Shown piece by piece: positions 7,702 to 14,944 of a DNA stretch of 23,210 bases. The DNA comes from JACQNR01 sp049515175 (lineage in GTDB: Bacteria; Acidobacteriota; Terriglobia; UBA7540), in assembly GCA_049515175.1 (NCBI GenBank), contig JBEKUI010000035.1, positions 1 through 23,210 on the forward strand, written 5' to 3'. A program made the translations under genes and the position numbers. The notes beneath the pieces are model-generated. The model ran no database searches. It had not been told where the DNA came from and saw nothing but the letters and a program-made list of their open reading frames with translations. Position 1 is the first letter of the stretch. Each line of letters begins with the position of its first letter.

Positions 7702-7823
7702 GTTTCCACTCTCCGTCAAACCGATACTGGTATGAGCACGCCGGCCTCCAAATCTCACGGATGGCCCGTGATTTGAGTATCGACATAACTCATTGAATTG
7801 TTGAGAGATTTGGGGGGCATCAA

Positions 7824-7839
7824 AAAGCCCCAGGGCTTT
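7824..7839 (-). terminator. Hairpin with T-run on the minus strand
   Basis: AAAGCC (7824-7829) and GGCTTT (7834-7839) form a 6-bp stem with a CCAG loop. Read on the minus strand the stem ends in a run of five T, resembling a weak rho-independent terminator. No minus-strand gene clearly ends here, so it may be a leftover. It lies within the 284-bp gap between the pilin-like ORF and trpG. Confidence 0.3.
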
Positions 7840-7947
7840 CGGGCGGCCCGGCTGTCATGACTGACGAAGAGTGTCATTCCAGCGGTGACGCGTCTCTGCT
7901 GGTACGAAAGTACTGTCGTGGCGTATCCGCTCGCGGTCCGAGCAGCA

Positions 7948-7953
7948 TATAAT
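7948..7953 (+). promoter_or_regulatory. Candidate -10 box for trpG
   Basis: A perfect TATAAT lies 32 nt upstream of the trpG ATG. No recognisable -35 hexamer sits at 16-18 bp, so support is limited. trpG is 445 bp beyond the preceding plus-strand gene and probably needs its own promoter. No leader peptide with Trp codons or attenuator structure was found between this box and the ATG. Confidence 0.4.
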
Positions 7954-7985
7954 GGGCATGTCGGAGCGGCACGAGTACAGGCTTC

Positions 7986-8542
<557 letters not shown>

Positions 8543-8546
<4 letters not shown>

Positions 8547-8617
8547 CGCTGGTAGGCGCCTGCCCCGCGCAGTGGGGAGCGGCGGAATCGGAGACGCCGG
8601 TAATAGACCGGCGCTAC
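8543..8617. repeat. REP-like extragenic palindrome after trpG
   Basis: The arms GTAGCGCTGGT (8543-8553) and ACCGGCGCTAC (8607-8617) are complementary at 10 of 11 positions. Between them are a smaller palindrome AGGCGCCT and a CCCC/GGGG hairpin. The left arm includes the trpG stop codon. A second element with the same GTAGCG...GGCGCTA plan lies upstream of trpD. It may also end trpG transcription, though no T-run follows. Confidence 0.6.
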
Positions 8618-8633
8618 CAAACTGCCTCAAAGC

Positions 8634-8654
8634 TCCTGAATCCTGAATCCTACT
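8634..8654. repeat. Short degenerate heptanucleotide repeat (TCCTGAA type)
   Basis: Two perfect copies of TCCTGAA (8634, 8641) and a diverged third unit, TCCTACT (8648), run into the 3' end of the minus-strand glycosidase-like gene, covering its stop. The unit resembles the TGACTCC/TGAATTC units upstream of xseA. Confidence 0.6.
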
Positions 8655-10566
8655 GTCCTTCCAAGAGCTCTCGGAAGCTTTCGTAGAAGTGGATCGCCGT
8701 GCCGCCGAAGCCCGGCCGGTAGCCGAGCCATTCGACGGCGGAGTTGTATTCTTCCTCGAACACCTCGCGGCCCAGGCCGTGGAAGGTGATGCTGGGCTGC
8801 ATGCGACGCGAGGCATGGAAGCCCTGGACGGGCTGCTCGGTTTCGGGGTCTTTGAACTCATAAGGTTCAAAACCCGACCACTCCGCGCTGTCCGACATCG
8901 CCACGCGCGCCAGGTCAAGCATCGGGGAAACAGGGAAGCGCTGTGGCTCGGACGACGCGCCCAACTTCCTCGCGAGACGCGCCAGCGACGCGTCGCACGC
9001 GGCGCGCTTTTCCGGAGCCGCATCACGCGGGAGGGAAAGACCGATGTGCACGTTGACGTCGTCAGAAAACAGCATCATGCGGAAGTCCTCGTAGAAGAGC
9101 TGGTCGCGCAATCCGGTTTGGGCGAGGCGCGGCCAGAACTCTTCCGCCGGCAAGCCGCAGACAAACGCGACAACATTGGTGGCTTCCAAGAACGTCTCCA
9201 GCCCCACGACGACGGGCTTGTTCCGGGTGGCGGCGTAGGCGAGCGCTGGCTGTCCGCGCGCGATGATTCCGCCCGCGCCATCCGCCTGGTTGGTGTAATC
9301 CATGATCGTGACGCTATCGAGGATGTCGATGAGGTGTTCGCCCACGGTTTTTTCCGCCCCCTGGAACGGAAAGGTCAAGTGATCGCGCTCCAGGCCACCA
9401 CTCGGGAAGAACCACGACGGCACGTCGCAGGAAAAACGCGAACCGCCGGCGTGGCTGCGGGCGGAGCAGCGGCTGGCCATTTCCAGAAAATCCGCCAGGA
9501 TCTGCGGGCGGTACTGAGGATCGCTGTAGCCGAGAAGCACGTAGGGTTCGACGTCGAAATGAATGCCGTCGAAGCGCGCTCTCGCGGGGCTCGAACGGTT
9601 GCAGGCCAGAATGGCGTCCACGGCGGCCAGCGCCTGGGTATGGTTGGCGCGTGCACCCCACTCCGGCGTCCCCACCAGCGCCTCCGCTTTTAGGCCTTGC
9701 TCGTGCGCCCGCGCCAGGAATTTGCGATAGGCATCGGGGTTGCGCACCACAAACAGCTGCCCCTCCGTGCTCTCCGGCCGATCGAGCTCCACGGCGAGAT
9801 AGATTTCCCTGATGTTTTGGCGCGCGCAGAAGGCGAAGAAGTGGTCCGCCTCCCCGGGTTGGGCGACGTCGAATAGCGGCTTGGTGTTCCACACCCACAG
9901 GGCGCGTTGGGCCTTCGCCACTGCCGGGCGCTCCGCCGCAGGCTTGGGATCGGACGGAAGCCGGCTGGCAGCACGCAGCCGCTTTAATGAAATACTATCC
10001 AGGAAGAATCGCGTGTCACCGCGCCGGGTAATACCCATCGACATACGGACCAGGCGTTGCGCTTTGAGGCCGCGAAAATCTTCCAGTGGAATCACCACCT
10101 CCTGCCAGCTGGTCGAAAGTCCGCCCGGGAGATAGGCGCGCAGTGGTCGGCGGGGGCGCTCCGATTCATCCTCAAGGCGGGCTTCATCGGTCAGCTCAAT
10201 CTCAAAGTCTTCGCCCCCCTGGGTTCCTCTTGCCCAGAAGCTCAGATATCGATAGGAAGTGGCATCGAGATAGCGGCGAGGTGCTTCGGAGGCGGGATGG
10301 AAATCGAACCAGACGCCGCAAAAGCCCTCCGCCTCGCGATGCGCTGTCACGCGCAGGCTGTGCCCTCCTCGCGCGCGGCTGAACGAGGGATCCAGGTAGG
10401 TCCGCAACCAGGAGGGATGGCGTTGGTAGGCGTTGTATTGTCCGCCCAGGGAATTTGTGATCCCCTTTTCGAAATCCCAAACGGGGAGCACCGCCGGGGA
10501 GGGTTCCGCGGTCCGGGCGGCGACTGCGCCGGAGATGATGAATAGAGCGAGTGCCGAGTGTTTCAT
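8650..10566 (-). CDS. Secreted TIM-barrel glycosidase-like protein with N-terminal carbohydrate-binding-like domain
   Basis: 638 residues beginning with a Sec signal peptide (MKHSALALFIISGAVAARTA). Residues about 28-198 look like a beta-sandwich carbohydrate-binding or CIA30-like domain (VWDFEKGITNSLGG, YRYLSFWARGTQGGEDFEIELTD, TSWQEVVIPLEDFRGL, RFFLDSISLKRL). A Pro/Ala/Lys linker follows. From about 220 a TIM-barrel-like region begins with RALWVWNTKPLF, then NIREIYLAVELD, FDGIHFDVEPYVL near 335-345, and VTIMDYTNQAD near 420. The acidic pair in the HFDVEPY strand and the later MDYT resemble the DxE and MxYD motifs of GH18-like barrels, but the full GH18 signature is absent. The substrate is unknown. 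The ATG is 4 bp after the trpD stop with no clear Shine-Dalgarno sequence, which suggests translational coupling to trpD. Confidence 0.82.
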   Translation of the reverse strand: MKHSALALFIISGAVAARTAEPSPAVLPVWDFEKGITNSLGGQYNAYQRHPSWLRTYLDPSFSRARGGHSLRVTAHREAEGFCGVWFDFHPASEAPRRYLDATSYRYLSFWARGTQGGEDFEIELTDEARLEDESERPRRPLRAYLPGGLSTSWQEVVIPLEDFRGLKAQRLVRMSMGITRRGDTRFFLDSISLKRLRAASRLPSDPKPAAERPAVAKAQRALWVWNTKPLFDVAQPGEADHFFAFCARQNIREIYLAVELDRPESTEGQLFVVRNPDAYRKFLARAHEQGLKAEALVGTPEWGARANHTQALAAVDAILACNRSSPARARFDGIHFDVEPYVLLGYSDPQYRPQILADFLEMASRCSARSHAGGSRFSCDVPSWFFPSGGLERDHLTFPFQGAEKTVGEHLIDILDSVTIMDYTNQADGAGGIIARGQPALAYAATRNKPVVVGLETFLEATNVVAFVCGLPAEEFWPRLAQTGLRDQLFYEDFRMMLFSDDVNVHIGLSLPRDAAPEKRAACDASLARLARKLGASSEPQRFPVSPMLDLARVAMSDSAEWSGFEPYEFKDPETEQPVQGFHASRRMQPSITFHGLGREVFEEEYNSAVEWLGYRPGFGGTAIHFYESFRELLEGQ

Positions 10567-10570
10567 CAGA

Positions 10571-11623
10571 TCACGATGCGGCTTGCTGAGTAAATTGGAC
10601 GAGCTTGTTCAAAGTCACGAGCGCCGCGCCGGAGTCGAGAGCCTGGCGGGCCAGCGCCACCCCTCCGATGAACTCGTGCGCCTTCCCGGCAACCACCAGG
10701 GCCGCCGAGGCATTGGCAAGGACTACGTCGCGCAATGGGCCCGCCGCGCCCGAAAGGGTTTCCCGCAACAATTGCGCGTTGGCCGAAGCGTCGCCACCCC
10801 TGAGCGTTTCGCCCGCGGCCCGCGCCAGGCCGAAATCCTCGGGAACCACGTCGCGGGTCGTGACCGCGCCTTGGTCTGCTTCTGACACTCGCGTCGGACC
10901 GGAGAGAGTAATCTCATCCATGCCGTCATGTCCAGCGACAACCAATGCGCGCCGCGCCCCCATCTGCGCGAGCGCTTGGGCCATCATCTCCGTGCGCGCG
11001 CGGTCGTACACGCCGACGAGTTGCACCGAGGCCCCCAAGGGATTCGTGAGCGGTCCGAGGAGATTGAAAACGGTTTTGGTTTTGAGCGCCCGCCGTGCGT
11101 TCATGACGTGCTTCATCGCCAGGTGCAGCCGCGGGGCGAACAGAAACACCATCCCGACTTCCTCCAGACATTCTGGAATTCTCTCCAGCGGAATATCGAT
11201 CCTGACGCCCAGCGCCTCCATCACATCGGCGCTGCCGCAGCGGCTGGAGATCGAGCGGTTGCCGTGCTTGGCCACGCGCACGCCTGCCGCCGCGGCCACC
11301 AGCGCCGTGGCCGTTGACACATTGAACGTCCCTTTCTCGTCCCCGCCGGTGCCGCAGGTGTCGAGAAGCGGCCCGCCTCGCTGGAGGCTTTCGATGTTCA
11401 CTCCCGCTTGGCGAAGCCCTTCGCTCGCCTTCGCTCGCATCACCTCCGCGAAGCCAACGAGTTCTTCCATCCGCTCGCCCTTGTCCCGCAGCGCCACGAG
11501 CAGCGCCATGATTTCTGCGTCCGAGACAGACCCGGAGAGAAGCTGCTCCAGCACCGCCCGCGCCTCAGCGCGCGTCAGGTCTTCGCGTCGTTCCAGTTTG
11601 TCGACTGCCGCTCGGATATTCAT
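10571..11623 (-). CDS. trpD: Anthranilate phosphoribosyltransferase
   Basis: TrpD transfers the phosphoribosyl group of PRPP to anthranilate, the second step of tryptophan synthesis. Diagnostic motifs are LLDTCGTGGDEKGTFNVSTATA (PRPP and metal binding), KHGNRSISSRCGSADVMEALG, APRLHLAMKHVMNARRALKTKTVFNLLGPLTNP, and GHDGMDEITLSGPTRV. The start is placed at ATG 11623 (350 residues), where homology-like sequence begins (MNIRAAVDKLERREDL). The frame extends 23 codons upstream to ATG 11692, which has GGAG 6 nt before it, so that longer start is also possible. The extra residues would be encoded by a REP-like palindrome. The gene is oriented opposite to trpG and is followed after 4 nt by the glycosidase-like gene. 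Confidence 0.96.
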   Translation of the reverse strand: MNIRAAVDKLERREDLTRAEARAVLEQLLSGSVSDAEIMALLVALRDKGERMEELVGFAEVMRAKASEGLRQAGVNIESLQRGGPLLDTCGTGGDEKGTFNVSTATALVAAAAGVRVAKHGNRSISSRCGSADVMEALGVRIDIPLERIPECLEEVGMVFLFAPRLHLAMKHVMNARRALKTKTVFNLLGPLTNPLGASVQLVGVYDRARTEMMAQALAQMGARRALVVAGHDGMDEITLSGPTRVSEADQGAVTTRDVVPEDFGLARAAGETLRGGDASANAQLLRETLSGAAGPLRDVVLANASAALVVAGKAHEFIGGVALARQALDSGAALVTLNKLVQFTQQAAS

Positions 11624-11633
11624 GATGCGAGAC

Positions 11634-11686
11634 GTAGCGTCGGCTTCCAGCCGGCATGTGCTTGCCGCCAAGATGGCGGCGCTAGC
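11634..11686. repeat. REP-like palindrome at the 5' end of trpD
   Basis: Two hairpins in tandem: CGGCT (11641) with AGCCG (11649), and GCCGCCA (11664) with TGGCGGC (11674). They are bracketed by GTAGCG at 11634 and GCGCTAG at 11679-11685. The plan matches the element after trpG. It lies in the trpD leader, or in the trpD coding region if translation begins at 11692. Confidence 0.55.
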
Positions 11687-11691
11687 CTTCA

Positions 11692-11720
11692 TTGCAATCT
11701 CCGGTGGGATTGCCTATACT
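11692..11720 (+). promoter_or_regulatory. Candidate promoter of the sucC operon
   Basis: TTGCAA (11692-11697), a 17-bp spacer, and TATACT (11715-11720). The -10 matches consensus at 5 of 6 and the -35 at 4 of 6. Transcription would start near 11727, giving a leader of about 80 nt that contains a heptad-repeat array before sucC. Confidence 0.55.
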
Positions 11721-11749
11721 GCGAAATTCGCATTGTAGCGCAAAGCGCG

Positions 11750-11805
11750 TGTCAGTGGTCAGTCGTGTCGGCTGAAAGCTGGCCGCTAATAGTTGAAAGC
11801 TTCCT
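11750..11805. repeat. Degenerate heptanucleotide array abutting the sucC start
   Basis: Eight units in one 7-nt phase from 11750 to 11805, including TGTCAGT, GGTCAGT, GCTGAAA, GCTGGCC, GCTAATA and GTTGAAA. The array ends 2 nt before the sucC ATG. The same kinds of units, in the same order, occur upstream of xseA. Confidence 0.75.
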
Positions 11806-11807
11806 TC

Positions 11808-12971
11808 ATGAAAATTCACGAATACCAGGCCAAACAGATCCTCACCAAATTTGGCGTAACGACGCCACGCGGCGACGTTGCTTATACGGCCGAAGAGGCG
11901 CGCGGCGTGGCGGAAAAGCTGGGCGGGACGGTGGTCGTCAAGGCCCAGATTCATGCCGGCGGCCGCGGCAAGGCGGGCGGCGTCAAGATCGCGCGCAATC
12001 CCAAAGATGCCGAAGCGCTCGCCCACGAAATGCTCGGCAAGAAACTGGTGACGCCGCAGACCGGCCCCGAGGGCCGCGTGGTCCGGCGCGTCCTGATCGA
12101 AGAGGGACTCGACATCGCGCGCGAACTTTATCTCGGCATGGTTATCGATCGCGCGACGGCTCGGCCGGTGATCATGGCTTCCAGCGAGGGCGGCGTAGAG
12201 ATCGAAGTTGTCGCCGCCGAGCATCCGGAAAAGATTCTTAGAGAATACATCGATCCTGCGGTGGGATTTCAGGCATTTCAGGCGCGCAAGCTGGCCTTCG
12301 GTCTGGGACTTGACGCGACGCTGGTGAATGAAGCCACGCGTTTTCTCTCGGCGCTCTTCAAAGCGTTTGAGGCCACGGACGCGTCGCTTGCCGAAATCAA
12401 CCCGCTCGTCCTGGCGCGCGACGGCCGCATCCTGGCGCTCGACGCCAAGATGAATTTTGACGACAACGCGCTCTACCGTCACAAGGACATCCGCGAGTTG
12501 CGCGATCTCGATGAGGAGGATCCACTGGAAGTCCGGGCTTCCAATTACAACCTGAACTATATCCGCCTTGACGGGACCGTCGGCTGCATGGTGAACGGCG
12601 CGGGCCTCGCCATGGCCACCATGGATTTGATTCAGTACGCGGGCGGGAGCCCCGCCAACTTCCTCGATGTGGGGGGCGGCGCGAACGAGGAACAGGTCCG
12701 GCGCGGGTTCGAGATCATTCTGAGCGATCCGCATGTGCGCGCTGTGCTGGTGAACATCTTCGGCGGCATCATGCGCTGCGACATCGTCGCCAATGGCGTG
12801 GTCGCCGCGGCTCGCACGCTGGGCGTGAAAGTTCCCGTCGTTGTGCGCTTGGAGGGCACCAACGTCGAGTTGGGTCAGCAGATCCTGCGCGACTCGGGCC
12901 TCAACTTCACCGTCGCCAACGGCATGAAGGACGCGGCGGAGAAAGTCGTGACCCTGTCGGGGCATAATTGA
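11808..12971 (+). CDS. sucC: Succinyl-CoA synthetase (ADP/GDP-forming), beta subunit
   Basis: With SucD it converts succinyl-CoA to succinate while making ATP or GTP, in the TCA cycle. The 387-residue length is normal. The N-terminal ATP-grasp domain opens MKIHEYQAKQILTKFGV, followed by VVKAQIHAGGRGKAGGVK, VLIEEGLDIARELYLG, and EINPLVLARDGRILALDAKMNFDDNAL. The C-terminal CoA-ligase domain has NYIRLDGTVGCMVNGAGLAMATMD, GGSPANFLDVGGGA and VNIFGGIMRCDIVANGVV. ATG 11808 is chosen over the upstream in-frame TTG because it starts the conserved sequence. No Shine-Dalgarno sequence is visible; a heptad repeat occupies that position. The TGA stop lies inside the left inverted repeat of the following cassette. 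A four-helix-bundle gene separates it from sucD, an unusual interruption. Confidence 0.98.
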   Translation: MKIHEYQAKQILTKFGVTTPRGDVAYTAEEARGVAEKLGGTVVVKAQIHAGGRGKAGGVKIARNPKDAEALAHEMLGKKLVTPQTGPEGRVVRRVLIEEGLDIARELYLGMVIDRATARPVIMASSEGGVEIEVVAAEHPEKILREYIDPAVGFQAFQARKLAFGLGLDATLVNEATRFLSALFKAFEATDASLAEINPLVLARDGRILALDAKMNFDDNALYRHKDIRELRDLDEEDPLEVRASNYNLNYIRLDGTVGCMVNGAGLAMATMDLIQYAGGSPANFLDVGGGANEEQVRRGFEIILSDPHVRAVLVNIFGGIMRCDIVANGVVAAARTLGVKVPVVVRLEGTNVELGQQILRDSGLNFTVANGMKDAAEKVVTLSGHN

Positions 12972-13004
12972 TTCATTGACCCATTTGCTCATTGATCCAT
13001 TGAA
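12967..13004 (+). repeat. Left inverted repeat of 8-bp units
   Basis: Units in 8-nt phase: ATTGATTC (12967), ATTGACCC (12975), ATTTGCTC (12983), ATTGATCC (12991), then ATTGAA. The sucC stop codon TGA (12969-12971) lies in the first unit. It pairs with the reverse complement of 13381-13418. Confidence 0.85.
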
Positions 13005-13018
13005 CGGTTTCAAAGTCA

Positions 13019-13396
13019 ATGCCGAGCTTTCCGGCGGAAGAGTTAAAGGCGCGGTCGAAGAGATTTGCAGTTCGCATTGTCAGGCTGTCGCAAGCACTTC
13101 CGAACCCACGTGAAGCGTGGGTGCTCGGGAAGCAGGTTCTTCGTTCGGGAACTTCGGTGGCGGCGAATTACCGTGCCGCTTGTCGGTGGCGTTCCAAGCC
13201 GGAATTCATTTCCAACATCGGAATTGTGGTGGAGGAAATCGACGAAACAATTTCCTGGTTGGAACTCCTGGTTGAGACGGGGATCGTAACCAAGAGGCGC
13301 ATGACCGGATTGCTGACTGAGGCATGCGAACTTCTGGCCATCTTTGCTGCATCCCAGCACACAGCCAGGTCGCATGCCTCTTCAATGGATCAATGA
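13019..13396 (+). CDS. Four-helix-bundle protein (S23 / 23S-intervening-sequence, Avd-like family)
   Basis: This 125-residue protein belongs to the small helical family first seen in 23S rRNA intervening sequences; structural relatives include the Avd accessory protein of diversity-generating retroelements. Family marks are FAVRIVRLSQALPNPREAWVLGKQVLRSGTSVAANYRAA (helices 1-2 with the conserved RSGTS-ANYR loop), WRSKPEFISNIGIVVEEIDETISWLELL (helix 3) and a fourth helix TGLLTEACELLAIFAASQHTA. Its biochemical role is unknown; a nucleic-acid-binding or scaffold role is an inference from relatives. No reverse transcriptase or template repeat is in the window. No clear Shine-Dalgarno sequence precedes ATG 13019. 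The last residues and the TGA stop are encoded by the right inverted repeat. Base composition appears less GC-rich than sucC and sucD, consistent with acquisition. Confidence 0.9.
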   Translation: MPSFPAEELKARSKRFAVRIVRLSQALPNPREAWVLGKQVLRSGTSVAANYRAACRWRSKPEFISNIGIVVEEIDETISWLELLVETGIVTKRRMTGLLTEACELLAIFAASQHTARSHASSMDQ

Positions 13397-13418
13397 ACCG
13401 ATGAATCAATGAGTCAAT
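13381..13418 (-). repeat. Right inverted repeat of 8-bp units
   Basis: Plus-strand units in 8-nt phase: CAATGGAT (13383), CAATGAAC (13391), CGATGAAT (13399), CAATGAGT (13407), then CAAT. Its reverse complement matches the left repeat at 32 of 38 positions, including a perfect 16-nt block. It contains the stop codon of the four-helix-bundle gene and ends 3 nt before the sucD ATG. Confidence 0.85.
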
Positions 13419-13421
13419 CAT

Positions 13422-14291
13422 ATGGCGATTCTAGTTGACGAAAACACTCGCCTCCTCGTGCAGGGCATCACCGGCCGCGAGGGGACATTCCACACGCAGC
13501 AGGCCGTCGCTTACGGTACCAAGGTTGTGGCCGGCGTGACGCCGGGCAAGGGCGGCACGAGCGTGGATGGGATTCCCGTCTTCAACACGGTCCGCGAGGC
13601 GCGCGAGCAGACAGGCACCAACGCTTCGGTGATTTTTGTGCCCCCGGCCTTCGCCGCAGACGCCATCATGGAATCCGTCGATGCGGGCATGCCGCTGGTG
13701 GTGGCCATTACCGAAGGCATTCCAACCCTCGACATGATCCGCGTCTGGGAATGCCTGCGCGGCAGGTCCACGCGGCTGATCGGCCCCAACTGCCCAGGCA
13801 TTATCTCTCCAGGTAAAAGCAAGGTCGGAATCATGCCTGGGCGCATTCATAAACTGGGGCACGTCGGAGTTGTCTCCCGCAGCGGGACGCTCACCTATGA
13901 AGCCGTGGGCCAGCTCACTGCGCTCGGCATCGGACAGTCTACCTGCATCGGCATCGGCGGCGATCCAATCATCGGAACAAACTTTGTCGACGCGCTGCGC
14001 CTCTTCAACGAAGACCCCGAAACCCATGGCATCGTGCTGATTGGCGAAATCGGCGGCACCGCGGAAGAAGAAGCGGCGGCTTTTATCAAGGCGAACGTCA
14101 AGAAGCCGGTCGTCGGCTTCATCGCCGGACGCACGGCGCCCCCCGGGCGTCGCATGGGGCACGCGGGGGCAATCATCTCCGGCGGCAAAGGGACGGCGAA
14201 AGACAAGATCGCAGCGCTGCAGGCGGCCGGGGTGGCGGTGGCGGAAAGCCCCGCCCTCATCGGAGAGACCATGGCCCGCTCGTTGAAGTAG
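13422..14291 (+). CDS. sucD: Succinyl-CoA synthetase, alpha subunit
   Basis: The alpha subunit binds CoA and carries the catalytic phosphohistidine of succinyl-CoA synthetase. The 289-residue length is typical. Motifs are LLVQGITGREGTFHTQQAVAYGTKVVAGVTPGKGG (CoA-binding Rossmann domain), FVPPAFAADAIMESVDAGMPLVVAITEGIP, LIGPNCPGIISPGKSKVGIMPG, and GRRMGHAGAIISGGKGTA with His247 as the phosphorylated residue. The ATG follows the right inverted repeat directly, with no Shine-Dalgarno sequence, so expression may depend on readthrough or re-initiation from the cassette gene 25 nt upstream. ndk follows after 58 bp. Confidence 0.98.
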   Translation: MAILVDENTRLLVQGITGREGTFHTQQAVAYGTKVVAGVTPGKGGTSVDGIPVFNTVREAREQTGTNASVIFVPPAFAADAIMESVDAGMPLVVAITEGIPTLDMIRVWECLRGRSTRLIGPNCPGIISPGKSKVGIMPGRIHKLGHVGVVSRSGTLTYEAVGQLTALGIGQSTCIGIGGDPIIGTNFVDALRLFNEDPETHGIVLIGEIGGTAEEEAAAFIKANVKKPVVGFIAGRTAPPGRRMGHAGAIISGGKGTAKDKIAALQAAGVAVAESPALIGETMARSLK

Positions 14292-14349
14292 GGCAGAAGT
14301 TCGCTCCGCTCTTCTCGCGCCGCCCACTGTGCCCCCCACAAGGAGACCC

Positions 14350-14769
14350 ATGCCAGTCGAACGTACCCTCACCATCATTAAGCCTGACGCCGTTGAAGCC
14401 GGGCACGTCGGCGACATCATCAAGATCTTTGAAGCGAATCAACTGAAGATCGTCGCGGCGCGTCTCGTCCGCCTCACCAAGAAGGATGCCGAGGGTTTCT
14501 ACGCCGTCCATCGCGGCAAGGGCTTCTTCGATAGTTTGACCACTTTCATGAGCTCGGGGCGCGCCCTGCCCATGGTGCTGGAAGGCGAGAACGCCATCGC
14601 GCGCCTCCGCGAAGTGATGGGCGCCACCAATCCCGCCAACGCCGCGCCGGGCACGATTCGGAAACTCTACGCCACGAGCATCGAGCGCAACGCCGTGCAC
14701 GGCTCGGACGCGCCCGAAACCGCTGCATTCGAAATCGGCTACTTCTTTCCCGGCGTCGACTTGGTGTAA
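14350..14769 (+). CDS. ndk: Nucleoside diphosphate kinase
   Basis: Ndk transfers the gamma phosphate between nucleoside triphosphates and diphosphates through a phosphohistidine. The 139-residue protein starts at ATG 14350 with AAGGAG 5-6 nt upstream. Motifs are ERTLTIIKPDAVEAGHVGDII, FYAVHRGKGFFDSLTTFMSSG, GATNPANAAPGTIR, and RNAVHGSDAPETAAFEI, with His117 as the catalytic residue. It is the likely last gene of the sucC-sucD operon. The link is sensible, because succinyl-CoA synthetase yields ATP or GTP that Ndk can equilibrate. Confidence 0.98.
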   Translation: MPVERTLTIIKPDAVEAGHVGDIIKIFEANQLKIVAARLVRLTKKDAEGFYAVHRGKGFFDSLTTFMSSGRALPMVLEGENAIARLREVMGATNPANAAPGTIRKLYATSIERNAVHGSDAPETAAFEIGYFFPGVDLV

Positions 14770-14811
14770 CCCCGGCCCTCCAGCCGGTCCGTCGGGGCGC
14801 GTCGCCGTTTT
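14770..14811 (+). terminator. Possible terminator after ndk
   Basis: Just after the ndk stop are nested stems: CCGGC (14772) with GCCGG (14783), or CCCCG (14770) with CGGGG (14793). These are followed by GGCG/CGCC with a CGT loop and then TTTT at 14808-14811. The T-run is short, so this is tentative. Confidence 0.35.
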
Positions 14812-14944
14812 CCTTGCGGCCCCCTTCTCCGTGCGCACTGCGGAAAGCAAAGGGCAAGCAGTGTCCCCTCCCTCCACAAGCTTTCCTTGACCGACCTCCG
14901 CGAAGACCCAACCGGTGTATCATGGTGCGGGGCGAGGTCTGGCT

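Larger units (their letters stand above)
12963..13422 (+). mobile_element. Candidate cassette: four-helix-bundle gene bracketed by inverted octad repeats, inserted between sucC and sucD
   Basis: A gene of about 380 bp is flanked by 38-bp imperfect inverted repeats (12967-13004 and 13381-13418; 32/38 identical). Directly outside each repeat is CATA (12963-12966 and 13419-13422), a possible 4-bp target duplication. No transposase is encoded. A caution: exact removal of the cassette with one CATA would fuse sucC in frame to the sucD ATG, so the outer ends may not mark a simple insertion into a normal two-gene operon. This is an inference from structure; no family name is claimed. Confidence 0.45.

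Noticed and set aside
7841..7985. Trp attenuator upstream of trpG
   Set aside because: No leader ORF with Trp codons and no paired terminator/antiterminator stems lie between the candidate -10 box and the ATG.
11793..11807. Upstream TTG start for sucC
   Set aside because: It lies in the heptad array and adds non-conserved residues; the conserved protein begins at ATG 11808.
11682..13019. 445-codon minus-strand open frame antisense to sucC
   Set aside because: sucC is unmistakable in the other strand, and the antisense product has no recognisable features.
13019..13396. Diversity-generating retroelement
   Set aside because: The four-helix-bundle protein is Avd-like in fold, but there is no reverse transcriptase, template repeat or variable repeat in the window.
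13431..14423. 330-codon minus-strand open frame antisense to sucD
   Set aside because: sucD is certain, and the antisense frame is a codon-bias shadow.
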